Below are positions 9,293 to 18,271 of a DNA stretch of 64,000 bases, one piece after another; the stretch's first letter is position 1, and every line of letters begins with the position of its first letter. The notes below the pieces were generated by a model that saw nothing but the letters and a program-made list of their open reading frames with translations, ran no database searches and was not told the origin of the DNA. Position numbers and translations under genes: made by a program. The DNA comes from Prauserella alba (GTDB taxonomy: Bacteria; Actinomycetota; Actinomycetes; Mycobacteriales; Pseudonocardiaceae). The stretch lies in assembly GCF_024171735.1 (NCBI RefSeq), contig NZ_JAMTCH010000003.1:1352841-1416840 (forward strand), given 5' to 3'.

Positions 9293-10491
9293 TTGTTGCC
9301 CTCCCAGTGGGGGTTCTCCCAGATGACGGTGCCGCCCATGCCGATCCCGATGCACATCGTCGTCATGCCGTAGCGCACGTCGGGACGCTCGGCGAACCGG
9401 CGCGAGAGCTGGGTCATCAGCCGCACGCCGGACGAGGCGAGCGGGTGGCCGCAGGCGATCGCGCCGCCCCAGGCGTTGACGCGGGTGTCGTCCTCGGCGA
9501 TGCCGAAGTGGTCGAGGAAGGCCAGCACCTGGACGGCGAAGGCCTCGTTGATCTCGAACAGGTCGATGTCGGAAATGGACAGCCCGGCGCGGGCGAGCGC
9601 CTTCTCCGTCGCCGGCACCGGCCCGACGCCCATGACCTCCGGCTCGACGCCGGCGAACGAGTAGCCGACCAGGCGCATGCCCACCGGCAGGCCCAGCTCG
9701 CGCGCGGTGTCCTCACCCGCGAGCAGCGCGCCGGTCGCGCCGTCGTTCAGACCCGCGGCGTTGCCCGCCGTGACCCGGCCGTGCGGGCGGAACGGCGTCT
9801 TGAGTCCGGCGAGGCTCTCCATCGTCGTGCCGGGGCGGGGCGGCTCGTCCTCGGTGGCCAGGTCCCAGCCCAGCTCCGGGTGCCGGGTGGCGACCGGCAC
9901 GAGTTCCGGGCCGATCTTGCCGGCCTTCACGGCGTCGGCGAACCGCTCCTGGCTGCGGACGGCGAAGGCGTCGCAGCGCTCCTTGGTGATCGCCGGGTAG
10001 CGGTCGTGGACGTTCTCCGCGGTCTGGCCCATGACCAGGGCGGACGGGTCGACGAGCTTGTCGGACAGGAAACGCGGGTTCGGATCGACGCCCTCGCCCA
10101 TCGGGTGCCTGCCCATGTGCTCGACGCCGCCTGCGAAGGCCACGTCGTAGGCGCCGAACGCGATGCCGCCGGCGACCGACGTCACGGCCGTCATCGCGCC
10201 CGCACACATGCGGTCGATGGCGAAACCGGGAACGGACTTCGGCAGGCCTGCGAGTAGCGCGGCGGTGCGGCCGATGGTCAGGCCCTGGTCGCCGGTCTGG
10301 GTCGTGGCGGCGACGGCGACGTCGTCGATCCGCTCGGCCGGCAGCTCGGGGTGGCGGCGCAGCAGTTCGCGGATGACCTTGACGACGAGATCGTCGGCCC
10401 GTGTGTTGGCGTAGATGCCCTTGTCGCCGGCCTTGCCGAACGGGGTCCGTACCCCGTCGACGAAGGCCACGGTGCGCGCGGGTGCGGACAC
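9289..10491 (-). CDS. fadA: Acetyl-CoA C-acyltransferase (thiolase)
   Basis: A 400-residue thiolase, the beta subunit partner of the gene that follows. The nucleophilic Cys is in RMCAGAMTA near residue 95; GGAIACGHPLASSG carries the catalytic His, and TTMCIGIGMGG the second Cys. It cleaves 3-ketoacyl-CoA to acetyl-CoA. GTG 10491 is chosen because AAGGAG stands seven bases upstream; an earlier in-frame GTG at 10545 lacks a ribosome site. It overlaps fadB by four bases. Confidence 0.94.
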   Translation of the reverse strand: MSAPARTVAFVDGVRTPFGKAGDKGIYANTRADDLVVKVIRELLRRHPELPAERIDDVAVAATTQTGDQGLTIGRTAALLAGLPKSVPGFAIDRMCAGAMTAVTSVAGGIAFGAYDVAFAGGVEHMGRHPMGEGVDPNPRFLSDKLVDPSALVMGQTAENVHDRYPAITKERCDAFAVRSQERFADAVKAGKIGPELVPVATRHPELGWDLATEDEPPRPGTTMESLAGLKTPFRPHGRVTAGNAAGLNDGATGALLAGEDTARELGLPVGMRLVGYSFAGVEPEVMGVGPVPATEKALARAGLSISDIDLFEINEAFAVQVLAFLDHFGIAEDDTRVNAWGGAIACGHPLASSGVRLMTQLSRRFAERPDVRYGMTTMCIGIGMGGTVIWENPHWEGNK

Positions 10492-10651
10492 GGGTGCTCC
10501 TTCGGAGATGATGTTCGCGGTGTTGGGAACTCGGAAGCCGGCCACACAGCGTTGTTACTAGCCGGTAACCGCGATGGTAGTCCCGGGTGCGATTGCTTCG
10601 CAGGGTGGCCTCGCCCACCGTGTGTCACTCCACGGGGTGCAGGAGAACGCG

Positions 10652-10683
10652 GCCGCGCCGGTACGTCTCGTGACCGGCGCGGC
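10652..10683 (-). terminator. Hairpin downstream of RNase D gene
   Basis: A perfect 11-base stem (GCCGCGCCGGT, 10652-10662, with 10673-10683) and 10-base loop lies between the RNase D stop and the thiolase promoter region, on the path of minus-strand transcription. Confidence 0.55.
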
Positions 10684-10742
10684 TCCTGTCGCCGAGCCCG
10701 GCGTCGCCGGTCGGCGGATGGGCCGGCGTGGCCGGTCCGCGC

Positions 10743-12011
10743 TCAGGCCGTGGCCTGCAGCGCGGTACTCAGCGCGTCGGAGGTGAGTTCGATCTGCCAC
10801 GGCCGTGCTCCGCCGTCGGCGAGGACGGCGGCGACGGCGTCGGGGGAGCGGTCCTCCGGCGGGCTCCAGCAGGTGCGGCGAAGCAGATCGGGCAGCAGGA
10901 CGTTCTCCACGGGGAGCGTGTGCGCCTCGGCGATCTTCGTCAGCGCCGTCCGCGCGGCGGCAAGGCGGGCCGCCGCGTCCGGGTCCTTGTCGCCCCAGCG
11001 GTTGACCGGCGGGGGCCCGTCGCCCGGCGTCGCGGTACTGGGCAGCTCCTCGGCGGGGAGTTCGCGGGCCGCCTGCAGCTGGCGGAGCCAGTGGGCGCTG
11101 TAACGGCGCTGCACCCGGCCGCCGAACACCGCCAACCCCTGCAGCTGCTGCGATGTTGCAGGGTCGGCGAGTACGGCGTTGATGATCGCGCTGTCCGGCA
11201 GGACGCGACTCGGTGCGCGGTCGCGTTTGCGCGCCATCTCGTCGCGTGCTTCCCAGAGCGCGCGGACGGCGGCGAGACCGCGGGGTGTGCGCACCTTGTG
11301 CACCCCCGACGTGCGGCGCCACGGTTCGGCGCGCGGCGGTGCGGTCGGTGTGGTGCGCACGGCCTCGAACTCCTGCCGGGCCCAGTCGAGCTTGCCCTGG
11401 GTGGTGAGCTCGGCTTCGAGGATGTCGCGCAGCGGCACGAGCAGTTCGACGTCGAGTGCGGCGTAGTTGAGCCAGTCGTCGGGCAGCGGGCGCCGGGACC
11501 AGTCCGCGGCGCTGTGCCCCTTCTCCAGGGTGTAGCCGAGCAGCTTCTCGACGAGGGTGCCGAGTGCGACGCGCTCGTGGCCGGCGAGCCTGCCCGCGAG
11601 TTCGGTGTCGAACAGCGCGGGTGGGTGCAGCCCCAGTTCTGCCAGGCACGGCAGGTCCTGCGACGCCGCATGCAGCACCCATTCGGCGCCCGCCAGCGCG
11701 GCTGCCAACGGGGCCAGCTCGTCGGCGAGCGGGATCGGGTCGATGAGCAGCGTTCCCGCACCCTCGCGGCGGATCTGCACGAGATAGGCCTTGGGCCAGT
11801 AGCGATAGCCCGAGGCCCGTTCGGTGTCGACGGCGATCGGGCCGGTGCCCGCCGCCAGCCGGTCGCAGGCGAGGCGCAGTGTCTCGGCGTCCTCGATGAC
11901 CGGTGGCGTGCCGTCGGCCGGCTCGGTCAGCAACTGCGGCGCAGCCGCCTCCTGGCGGTCCGCCGCATCGGTCGCGGCCGCCACGGGGGAAGCGTGTTCT
12001 GCGTTGTGCAC
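10743..12011 (-). CDS. rnd: Ribonuclease D-family 3'-5' exonuclease with HRDC domain
   Basis: A 422-residue DEDD exonuclease. Motif Exo I is VDTERA near residue 60, Exo II lies around the ASQDLPCL segment, and Exo III is NYAALDVE with the Y-x-x-x-D arrangement, so all four acidic residues are present. An HRDC helicase/RNase D C-terminal module follows from about 215 and a second helical region ends the protein. The family trims tRNA and stable RNA 3' ends. GTG 12011 is chosen from family length; there is no clear ribosome site. Its position next to dxs and DUF3000 matches Rv2681 in M. tuberculosis. Confidence 0.9.
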   Translation of the reverse strand: MHNAEHASPVAAATDAADRQEAAAPQLLTEPADGTPPVIEDAETLRLACDRLAAGTGPIAVDTERASGYRYWPKAYLVQIRREGAGTLLIDPIPLADELAPLAAALAGAEWVLHAASQDLPCLAELGLHPPALFDTELAGRLAGHERVALGTLVEKLLGYTLEKGHSAADWSRRPLPDDWLNYAALDVELLVPLRDILEAELTTQGKLDWARQEFEAVRTTPTAPPRAEPWRRTSGVHKVRTPRGLAAVRALWEARDEMARKRDRAPSRVLPDSAIINAVLADPATSQQLQGLAVFGGRVQRRYSAHWLRQLQAARELPAEELPSTATPGDGPPPVNRWGDKDPDAAARLAAARTALTKIAEAHTLPVENVLLPDLLRRTCWSPPEDRSPDAVAAVLADGGARPWQIELTSDALSTALQATA

Positions 12012-12078
12012 GGGTGCCAACCCTACGGGACGGGCCGCCTGCCCCTGGCGAACCCGTCCCGTAGGAGGAGAGTCGGCG

Positions 12079-12795
12079 CTAACGGATGACGCCGGCACGC
12101 ATGGCCAGCGCCACCATCTGGGCCCGGTCACCGGTGCCGAGCTTGCGGCCGATCCGCGACAGGTGGGACTTCACCGTGAGCGCGGACAGGCTGAGCTCCT
12201 CACCGATCTCCTTGTTGGACTGGCCGTCCGCCACGAGCTGCAGGACCTCCACCTCGCGCGCCGAGAGCTCGCGCGGGGTGTTGTCGGTGCCGGGGACCCG
12301 GGTGCCGGTGGCCAGCACCGGGGCGACACTCGGGTCGGCGTAGACGCCGCCGTCGAGTACCCGGCGCACGCCGTCGGTGACGACCACCGGCGACGCGGAC
12401 TTGAGCAGGTAGGCCTGCGCGCCGGCCTGGAACGCCGAACGGACCGCATACGGGTCGTCCGACGAGGCCAGGACCACCACACGGGGCCAGCCGTTGCTGC
12501 GCAGCTCGGTGACCAGCTCGATGCCGCTGCCGTCCGGCAGGCCGAGATCCAGGATGGCGAGGTCGCACGGCCCCGTGGCCGTCGCGCGCGCCCTGGCCTC
12601 GGCCACCGTGGCGGCCTCGTGCACCGTGCCGGCGCCCATTTGGGCAAGTCGCCCGGCGATCGCCTCCCTCAACAACGGGTGGTCATCGACCACCATCACG
12701 GAAAACAACTCTTCCCGCGGATGCGGAACCATGCTCGCCGGCAAGGCGCCGGCTGGCGTGGATCGAACGGCCTGAGAAAAGCCGACGGCAGCCAC
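12079..12795 (-). CDS. NarL/FixJ-type response regulator (orphan)
   Basis: A 238-residue regulator: a 30-residue N-terminal extension, a receiver domain (acidic pocket D37/D38, phosphoacceptor D83 in AILDLGLPDG, K132 in YLLKSASP) and a LuxR helix-turn-helix at about 172-238 (ELSAREVEVLQLVADGQSNKEI). No histidine kinase is adjacent, so its partner is elsewhere or it works without one. GTG 12795 has GGAGG seven bases upstream. It sits within the conserved core block, on the same strand as RNase D. Confidence 0.9.
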   Translation of the reverse strand: MAAVGFSQAVRSTPAGALPASMVPHPREELFSVMVVDDHPLLREAIAGRLAQMGAGTVHEAATVAEARARATATGPCDLAILDLGLPDGSGIELVTELRSNGWPRVVVLASSDDPYAVRSAFQAGAQAYLLKSASPVVVTDGVRRVLDGGVYADPSVAPVLATGTRVPGTDNTPRELSAREVEVLQLVADGQSNKEIGEELSLSALTVKSHLSRIGRKLGTGDRAQMVALAMRAGVIR

Positions 12796-13265
12796 GTCAC
12801 TACCTCCCTGGAGTCGGTCGTGCCCCCCGACCGGCACCGGGACTTTCGGCCGTTCAGCCGCGCCAGCTTTAGACCGAAAGTGGTGTCGTCGACAGGTACT
12901 GTAGCCGCCTGAGTGGGGTAGTGGGGGCATCAAATGGGTATCTATCCCGATCGGATTGCACTCCACGGTGTCCGTTGTAGCGCGATGGGATTAATCCCTG
13001 CGAAAGGTGTAACGGGTTCCGATTTGGGTGCGATATGGCGGGGTTGTGGTGCGTGAACTGGGCGTGCATATGCCGCGTGCACCTGCCGGGAACGAGTATG
13101 CCGTAGCGATTACCCGGACGCGTGGCGGCGGCCGGCCGCGCGTGAACGCGTTCCCTCCGCGCTCCGCACCGGTCCCGCGGGGGCGGGGAGACACGACGTC
13201 CGGAGGGGTGGCGGCCCGCCGAACGGGGGAAGGGGCGACGACGGCCGTCGCGGACCGCGGGTCGT

Positions 13266-13303
13266 GCCGGCCGCGTCAGGAAGCGCCGGCCGCGTCAGGA
13301 AGC
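13266..13303. repeat. Tandem repeat, 19 bp x 2
   Basis: GCCGGCCGCGTCAGGAAGC occurs twice in perfect tandem (13266-13284 and 13285-13303), directly abutting the next repeat family. Confidence 0.9.
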
Positions 13304-13372
13304 GACTGTGTAGCCGAAGTGACTGTGCTGCCGAAGAGACGGTGTAGCCGAAGAGCCGCTTGGCGCCGAAGT
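13304..13372. repeat. Tandem repeat, 17 bp x 4 (degenerate)
   Basis: Units GACTGTGTAGCCGAAGT (13304), GACTGTGCTGCCGAAGA (13321), GACGGTGTAGCCGAAGA (13338) and a diverged 18-base unit from 13355 follow each other without spacers. Confidence 0.85.
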
Positions 13373-13423
13373 GGTTGCGACGTCAGGTGGCGGCAGCGGG
13401 CGGACATGTAGTGGGCCGGGATG

Positions 13424-13488
13424 TGGCCGCATTGCAGGGCCGCATTGCAGGGCCGCATTGCAGGGCCGCATTGCAGGGCCGCGGTGCA
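13424..13488. repeat. Tandem repeat, 13 bp x 5
   Basis: GGGCCGCATTGCA is perfect at 13437, 13450 and 13463; 13424 differs by one base and 13476 by two. Decaying copies continue to about 13503, 28 bases before the stop of the DUF3000 gene. Confidence 0.9.
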
Positions 13489-13530
13489 GGGGCTCGTGGT
13501 GCAGGGGTGGCGGTGTAGGCGATGAGGCTG

Positions 13531-14094
13531 TCAGGACGTGTGGCGCTGGCCGAACATCGTGACCCCGACCGGAGGCAGGCCCGCGTAGCTCGCCATCAGC
13601 TGGCAGAACGCGTCGCCGTGGGCGGCGAGCTCGGGCGTCGACGGGGTCCACGACGCCCGCAGTTCGAGATCATCGGTGCGGGACGGGCCCGCGATCTCCC
13701 CGAATCGTGCCGACGAGGTCTCCGTGACGGTGCCGCCGAGTGCGGTGAACTCCGCCCCGGTGGCCTCGAGCGCGTCGGTGAGCCAGGACCAGCCGACCGA
13801 CGGCAGGAACGGATCGGTCGCCAGCTCCTTGTCGATGCCCGCGCGCACGTAGACCACGAGGCGGAACACGCCGTTCCATGTCTCCTGACCGTCGGGGTCG
13901 TGCAGCAGGACGAGTCTGCCGGACGCCTCCACCTCGGCGGGCCCCGTCGTCTCGCAGCTGAGTGCATAGGCCCAGGGCGCGAGTCGTTGCGGAGCCTTGA
14001 TCGGCTCGAGGCTCACCTCGGGTCGCGGCTGCAGCGCCTGGAGCGCGGCGACGGCCTGGCGGAATTCCTCCGGCGCCTGGGTCAACACGGTCAC
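13531..14094 (-). CDS. DUF3000 family protein
   Basis: A 187-residue soluble protein of a family confined to Actinobacteria, with no known function. The conserved stretch around APWAYALSCE, LVLLHDPDGQETWNGVFRLV and DPFLPSVGWSWL is present. There are no membrane segments or signal peptide. The GTG start 14094 has a TACAGT box six bases upstream, which suggests a leaderless transcript. It is divergent from hemE, as I recall for Rv2680 and neighbours, and shares the intergenic palindrome at 14150-14165, so a link with haem supply is possible but unproven. Confidence 0.85.
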   Translation of the reverse strand: MTVLTQAPEEFRQAVAALQALQPRPEVSLEPIKAPQRLAPWAYALSCETTGPAEVEASGRLVLLHDPDGQETWNGVFRLVVYVRAGIDKELATDPFLPSVGWSWLTDALEATGAEFTALGGTVTETSSARFGEIAGPSRTDDLELRASWTPSTPELAAHGDAFCQLMASYAGLPPVGVTMFGQRHTS

Positions 14095-14100
14095 CCCGAG

Positions 14101-14106
14101 ACTGTA
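14101..14106 (-). promoter_or_regulatory. -10 box of DUF3000 gene, probably leaderless
   Basis: On the minus strand TACAGT ends six bases before GTG 14094, with no ribosome site between, the usual layout of actinobacterial leaderless genes. Confidence 0.5.
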
Positions 14107-14149
14107 AGCCGTCGCGTGCCGTGGGCCCGTGTCCGACGCGCCGACGACG

Positions 14150-14165
14150 GCCCGGATATCCGGGC
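14150..14165. promoter_or_regulatory. Perfect 16-base palindrome upstream of hemE
   Basis: GCCCGGATATCCGGGC lies 18 bases before the hemE start in the 89-base divergent region with the DUF3000 gene. Its position over the expected promoter suggests an operator. No regulator can be named from the sequence. Confidence 0.5.
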
Positions 14166-14183
14166 GTGGCACCATGAACCGTG

Positions 14184-15284
14184 ATGACAGCCCCGTTCTC
14201 CGCGCCGTCCGCTTCCTCGTCACCAGCCGGTGCGCCGGCGACCGCGCGGCGTGCGTTGCCCGAAGCCCCGCTGCTGGTCGCGGCCCGCGGGGGCACGCCG
14301 GCACGCGTGCCCGTGTGGTTCATGCGCCAGGCCGGTCGTTCGCTGCCCGAGTACCGCTCGGTGCGCGAGGGCGTGCCGATGCTGCAGTCCTGCTTCGACC
14401 CGGCGTTGCTCGCGGAGATCACGATGCAGCCCGTGCGCCGCCACGGCGTCGACGGCGCCATCCTGTTCAGCGACATCGTCGTCCCGCTGTACGCCGCGGG
14501 CCTCGGCATCGACATCGTGCCGGGGACGGGACCGGTCGTGGCGCACCCGGTGCGGTCGGCGGCCGACGTCGACGCGCTCCCGGAACTCGAGACCGAGCAG
14601 GTCCGCCCCATCGCGGACGGGATCGGGCTGCTGCTGCGGGAGCTCGGCGAGACACCCCTGATCGGCTTCGCGGGCGCGCCGTTCACGCTGGCCTCGTATC
14701 TCATCGAAGGCGGGCCCAGCCGAAACCACGAGCACACCAAGGCGCTCATGCACGCCCAGCCCGAACTGTGGCACCGGCTGGCGTCCCACCTGGCCGACGT
14801 CGCGGCCACGTTCCTCAAGGCCCAGCTCGACGCCGGGGTCGACGCGGTGCAGCTGTTCGACTCGTGGGCGGGTGCGCTCTCGCCCCGCGACTACCGCGAG
14901 TTCGTGCTGCCCCACTCGGCGAAGGTCCTGGCCGCCGTCGCCGGGTACGACGTACCGCGCATCCACTTCGGCGTCGGCACCGGTGAACTGCTGCCGGCGA
15001 TGCGTGAGGCCGGTGCGGACGTCGTCGGCGTCGACTGGCGGGTGCCGCTGGACGAGGCGGCCCGCAGGCTGCGGGCCTCGGGTGAGCCGGCGCCGGTGGT
15101 GCAGGGCAACCTCGACCCGGCGTTGCTGATGGCGTCGTGGCCCGTCGTCGAGGCCGAGGTGCGGCGCATCGTCGCCGAGGGCCGCGAGGCCGCAGGCCAC
15201 GTCTTCAACCTCGGCCACGGGGTGCTGCCGGAGACCGATCCGGAGGTGCTGACCCGCGTGGCCGAGCTGGTGCACAGCCTGTGA
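14184..15284 (+). CDS. hemE: Uroporphyrinogen decarboxylase
   Basis: This 366-residue enzyme removes four acetate carboxyls from uroporphyrinogen III to give coproporphyrinogen III. It has the two family signatures, [16 protein letters not shown] (N-terminal) and [16 protein letters not shown], with the catalytic Asp in FSDIVVP. ATG 14184 directly follows an in-frame GTG at 14181; neither has a strong ribosome site. hemY follows after 10 bases, so hemE, hemY and hemQ form one operon of the coproporphyrin-dependent haem route. The ferrochelatase gene is not in the window. Confidence 0.96.
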   Translation: MTAPFSAPSASSSPAGAPATARRALPEAPLLVAARGGTPARVPVWFMRQAGRSLPEYRSVREGVPMLQSCFDPALLAEITMQPVRRHGVDGAILFSDIVVPLYAAGLGIDIVPGTGPVVAHPVRSAADVDALPELETEQVRPIADGIGLLLRELGETPLIGFAGAPFTLASYLIEGGPSRNHEHTKALMHAQPELWHRLASHLADVAATFLKAQLDAGVDAVQLFDSWAGALSPRDYREFVLPHSAKVLAAVAGYDVPRIHFGVGTGELLPAMREAGADVVGVDWRVPLDEAARRLRASGEPAPVVQGNLDPALLMASWPVVEAEVRRIVAEGREAAGHVFNLGHGVLPETDPEVLTRVAELVHSL

Positions 15285-15294
15285 GGAGCGCGCG

Positions 15295-16719
15295 GTGAAG
15301 GTCGCGGTCGTCGGGGGAGGTGTCTCCGGGCTGACCGCGGCCTACCGCCTGCGCACACTGCTCGGACCGGACGCCGCGATCACCGTGTGCGAGGCGTCCG
15401 GTGAGCTCGGCGGGAAGCTGCGCACCGTGGAGGTGGGCGGCACCGCGTGCGACGTCGGGGCGGAGGCGTTCCTGGCCCGCAGACCGGAGGCGCTCGACCT
15501 GGTCCACGAACTGGGACTCACCGGCCGGCTGCGGCATCCCTCGGGCGCCTCGTCGACGCTCCGTGCGGGCGGTGCGACCGTAGGCCTGCCGAAACGCACC
15601 GTCATGGGCGTGCCCGCCGACGGCGACGCGGTCGCGGACGTGCTGTCCGAGGCGGGCGTCCGCGCGGTCACCGCGGAATCGCACCTCCCGCCGGTCCGCC
15701 CCATCGGTGCCGACACCTCGCTCGGCGGGCTGCTGCGCAGCCGGCTCGGGGACGAGGTGGTGGACCGGCTCGTCGATCCGCTACTCGGCGGCGTGTACGC
15801 GGGTGGTGCGGACGGTCTCGGCCTGCGTGCCGTGCTGCCCGCCCTCGCGAACGCGCTGGACGCCGGAGCGGCATCGATCACCTCGGCGATCTCCGCCCAG
15901 TTGCCCGACCCCGCGGCCCCACCGAACCCCGCGCCGGTGTTCGGCACGCTGTCCGGCGGGCTCGCCACGCTGACCACCGAACTCGCCGCCCGTGCGGGGG
16001 CCGAGGTGCGGCTCGGTGTTCCGGTCCGCGCGCTGACCCTCCGGGACGGCGGCTGGCGGCTCACCTTCGGTGCGGTCCCGGCCGCGCACGCCCCCGCCGC
16101 ACCGGACCTCGACGTCGACGCCGTCGTGCTCGCCGTGCCGGCTCCGGCCGCGGCCCGTCTGCTGACCGACGTCGCGCCCGACGCCGCGGCCGCCTACGGT
16201 GAGGTCGAACTCGCGTCCATGGCCGTGGTCGCGCTCGCGTTGCCCGCCGGAACGACGCTCCCCGACTCGTCCGGGCTGCTGATCGGAGCGGGGGAGCGCA
16301 CCGGTGACGGCGGGCGGTTCACGGCCAAGGCGTTCACGTTCTCCGCCCGCAAATGGCCGCATCAGTCCACCGCGGAAGGGCCCGTGCTGCTGCGCGGCTC
16401 GGTGGGCAGGTTCGGTGATCTCTCCGCGCTGCGGGCCACCGACGACGAGCTCGTCCGGCGCGTCCGCGAGGATCTCGCGGAGCTGGCCGGCATCACCGCC
16501 GAACCCGTCGAGGCCCGGGTGCAGCGGTGGGGAGGTGGCCTGCCGCAGTACGGCGTCGGGCACGGCGACCGGGTCGCGCGGATCGAAGCGGCCGTGTCGG
16601 GGTTGCCGGGAGTCGAGGTCGCGGGAGCGGCACTGCACGGCGTCGGCATCCCCGCCTGCATCGGCACGGCCGACGCCGCGGCCCGGCGCGTGGCCGCCCG
16701 TGTGACGGTGGGATCATAG
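15295..16719 (+). CDS. hemY: Coproporphyrinogen III oxidase (HemY/CgoX type)
   Basis: A 474-residue FAD enzyme. The dinucleotide-binding motif [17 protein letters not shown] begins at residue 3 and is followed by the E-x-x-x-x-G-G-K pattern ([13 protein letters not shown]); the C-terminal end [17 protein letters not shown] closes the flavin site. In Gram-positive bacteria this family oxidises coproporphyrinogen III to coproporphyrin III, one step before iron insertion, rather than protoporphyrinogen. GTG 15295 has GAGGAG upstream. It was annotated as protoporphyrinogen oxidase (hemG) in older work. Confidence 0.93.
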   Translation: MKVAVVGGGVSGLTAAYRLRTLLGPDAAITVCEASGELGGKLRTVEVGGTACDVGAEAFLARRPEALDLVHELGLTGRLRHPSGASSTLRAGGATVGLPKRTVMGVPADGDAVADVLSEAGVRAVTAESHLPPVRPIGADTSLGGLLRSRLGDEVVDRLVDPLLGGVYAGGADGLGLRAVLPALANALDAGAASITSAISAQLPDPAAPPNPAPVFGTLSGGLATLTTELAARAGAEVRLGVPVRALTLRDGGWRLTFGAVPAAHAPAAPDLDVDAVVLAVPAPAAARLLTDVAPDAAAAYGEVELASMAVVALALPAGTTLPDSSGLLIGAGERTGDGGRFTAKAFTFSARKWPHQSTAEGPVLLRGSVGRFGDLSALRATDDELVRRVREDLAELAGITAEPVEARVQRWGGGLPQYGVGHGDRVARIEAAVSGLPGVEVAGAALHGVGIPACIGTADAAARRVAARVTVGS

Positions 16720-16723
16720 GGCC

Positions 16724-17419
16724 ATGGCTCGGTTGAACTACGACGAACTGAACAGCACGATCCGCTACACGATGTGGTCGGTCTTCCGGGTCGAGCCCGG
16801 CAAGCTCGGTGACGATCGTGACGCCGCCGCGCGGGCGACCGCCGAGTACCTGGACGCCCTCGACGGCAAGGGTGTCGTGGTCCGGGGCGTCTACGACGTC
16901 GCGGGGGTGCGCGCCGACGCCGACTTCATGATCTGGTGGCACGCCGAGGAGCTCGAACAGCTGCAGGCGGCCTACACGGCGTTCCGCCGCACGACGCCGC
17001 TCGGCCGCGTGTCCACTCCGGTGTGGAGTCAGGTCGCGCTGCATCGTCCCGCGGAGTTCAACAAGAGCCACGTTCCCGCGTTCCTCGCGGGCGAGGACCC
17101 GAAGAAGTACGTCTGCGTCTATCCGTTCGTGCGGTCCTACGAGTGGTACCTGCTGCCGGACGACGAGCGGCGCAAGATGCTCGCCGACCACGGCAAGGAG
17201 GCCCGCGACTACCCGGACGTGCGCGCCAACACCGTGCCGGCCTTCGCCCTCGGCGACTACGAGTGGATCCTCGCGTTCGAGGCCGACGAGCTGCACCGCA
17301 TCGTCGACCTGATGCGGCACCTGCGCGGTACCGAGGCCCGGCGCCACGTGCGGGAGGAGATCCCGTTCTACACGGGTCCGCGCGTCGAGCCCGCCGAACT
17401 GGTGCGCACGCTGCCCTGA
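16724..17419 (+). CDS. hemQ: Coproheme decarboxylase
   Basis: A 231-residue member of the chlorite-dismutase fold that decarboxylates iron-coproporphyrin III to haem b, the last step of the pathway. The actinobacterial active-site residues all appear: distal H116, catalytic Y133 in [11 protein letters not shown], proximal H156 and W181; these match the Corynebacterium diphtheriae enzyme as I recall it with a constant offset of two. It starts four bases after the hemY stop, so translation is likely coupled. Confidence 0.96.
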   Translation: MARLNYDELNSTIRYTMWSVFRVEPGKLGDDRDAAARATAEYLDALDGKGVVVRGVYDVAGVRADADFMIWWHAEELEQLQAAYTAFRRTTPLGRVSTPVWSQVALHRPAEFNKSHVPAFLAGEDPKKYVCVYPFVRSYEWYLLPDDERRKMLADHGKEARDYPDVRANTVPAFALGDYEWILAFEADELHRIVDLMRHLRGTEARRHVREEIPFYTGPRVEPAELVRTLP

Positions 17420-17446
17420 GCAGGAGCGTTGCTGTGACGCGGCACC

Positions 17447-17467
17447 ATAGCGCTAAAATGGCGCTAT
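17447..17467 (+). promoter_or_regulatory. Operator-promoter of the toxin-antitoxin pair
   Basis: The inverted repeat ATAGCGC (17447-17453) / GCGCTAT (17461-17467) flanks TAAAAT (17454-17459), a good -10 box that ends six bases before the antitoxin ATG at 17466. The right arm includes the first bases of the start codon, so a repressor bound here would cover both the -10 box and the start of a leaderless message. This fits autoregulation by a ribbon-helix-helix antitoxin. Confidence 0.65.
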
Positions 17468-17741
17468 GGCGACCATTCAGATCCGTGACATCCCGGACGA
17501 GGAGTACGAGGCACTCCGAGCCGCGGCCAGCGCGGAGGGCAAGTCGCTCCAGTCCTACATGCGGGAGCAGGCGGGTTTCCTGGCGCGGATCGCGCGGAAA
17601 CGTTCAGTGTTCGAACGTCTGCGGGCCGAGTTGACGGAGCGGGACGAATCGGGCGTCACGGCGGAGAGCGTCGTGGCCGATCTCAACGACATCCGGGGTC
17701 CGTGGCCGGGCGACGAGAACACGGCGCATGCGGGCGGATGA
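17466..17741 (+). CDS. VapB/FitA-like ribbon-helix-helix antitoxin
   Basis: A 91-residue protein with a short N-terminal ribbon-helix-helix DNA-binding domain (IQIRDIPDEEYEALRAAA followed by SLQSYMREQ, residues 4-35) and a charged C-terminal tail that would wrap the toxin. It should neutralise the downstream PIN toxin and repress its own promoter through the inverted repeat over the start. It overlaps the toxin gene by 14 bases. It lies between hemQ and msrB, inside an otherwise conserved gene block. Confidence 0.85.
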   Translation: MATIQIRDIPDEEYEALRAAASAEGKSLQSYMREQAGFLARIARKRSVFERLRAELTERDESGVTAESVVADLNDIRGPWPGDENTAHAGG

Positions 17742-18144
17742 GGTCGTGGCCGACGCATCGACCCTCGTGGTGATGTTGACCGAGCCGACACCACGGGCCG
17801 AGGAACTGGGACGACGTCTCGCCGCCGGTGCGGTGCACGCGCCGCACCTCGTCGATGCCGAGGTGGGCGACGTGCTGCGTAAGCACGTGCAGCGGGGCGA
17901 CCTCTCCGACGACGGTGCGTCGGCGGCGCTGGCCGCGATGGACCTGGTGGTGGATGAACGTTATCCCCACGCGGGGCCCTTGAGTCGCGGCGCGTGGGAG
18001 CTGCGCGACCGCGTGCGGTTCTACGACGGGCTGTACGTGAGTCTGGCCGCGCGGCTCAACCTTCCCCTGGTCACTGCGGACGCGCGATTGGGCAGAGCAC
18101 ACGGTTTGCCCTGTGCCGTCGAGGTCGTCCCCGTCGCCGGGTGA
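17728..18144 (+). CDS. VapC-like PIN-domain toxin
   Basis: A 138-residue PIN-fold ribonuclease. The four acidic metal-binding residues of the family are visible: D9 in VADAS, E45 in DAEVGDVL, D100 in FYDGLYV and D118 in TADAR. Such toxins cut tRNA or rRNA when the antitoxin is lost; the target cannot be read from the sequence. The ATG at 17728 overlaps the antitoxin gene; GTG 17746 would still keep D9. Confidence 0.87.
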   Translation: MRADEVVADASTLVVMLTEPTPRAEELGRRLAAGAVHAPHLVDAEVGDVLRKHVQRGDLSDDGASAALAAMDLVVDERYPHAGPLSRGAWELRDRVRFYDGLYVSLAARLNLPLVTADARLGRAHGLPCAVEVVPVAG

Positions 18145-18271
18145 GGACCGGCTCACGAGGGGCAGTCGGCGCGGCGGTCCGCGCGGTGGCTGACCCGGCA
18201 GCGACTCGTACTCGGCCGGAAAGCGTCACCCGGTGGCGGCCGTTTTGGCGGGACTCACCCGGCGGGGACCG

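Larger units (their letters stand above)
12796..13530. other. 735-base intergenic region without a supported gene
   Basis: No reading frame here has convincing codon structure. The part near 12850-13030 is less GC-rich than its surroundings and probably holds the promoter of the NarL-type regulator; it contains the perfect 12-base palindrome GGGATTAATCCC (12987-12998) and the sequence GTCGTCGAC upstream of the gene. The part 13266-13503 is made of three tandem-repeat families listed separately. Confidence 0.7.

Noticed and set aside
13028-13411. Open frame of 127 codons on the plus strand
   Set aside because: No ribosome site, composition follows the tandem repeats, and there is no recognisable domain.
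13424-13503. Possible CRISPR array
   Set aside because: The 13-bp units are in direct contact without spacers and no cas genes are near.
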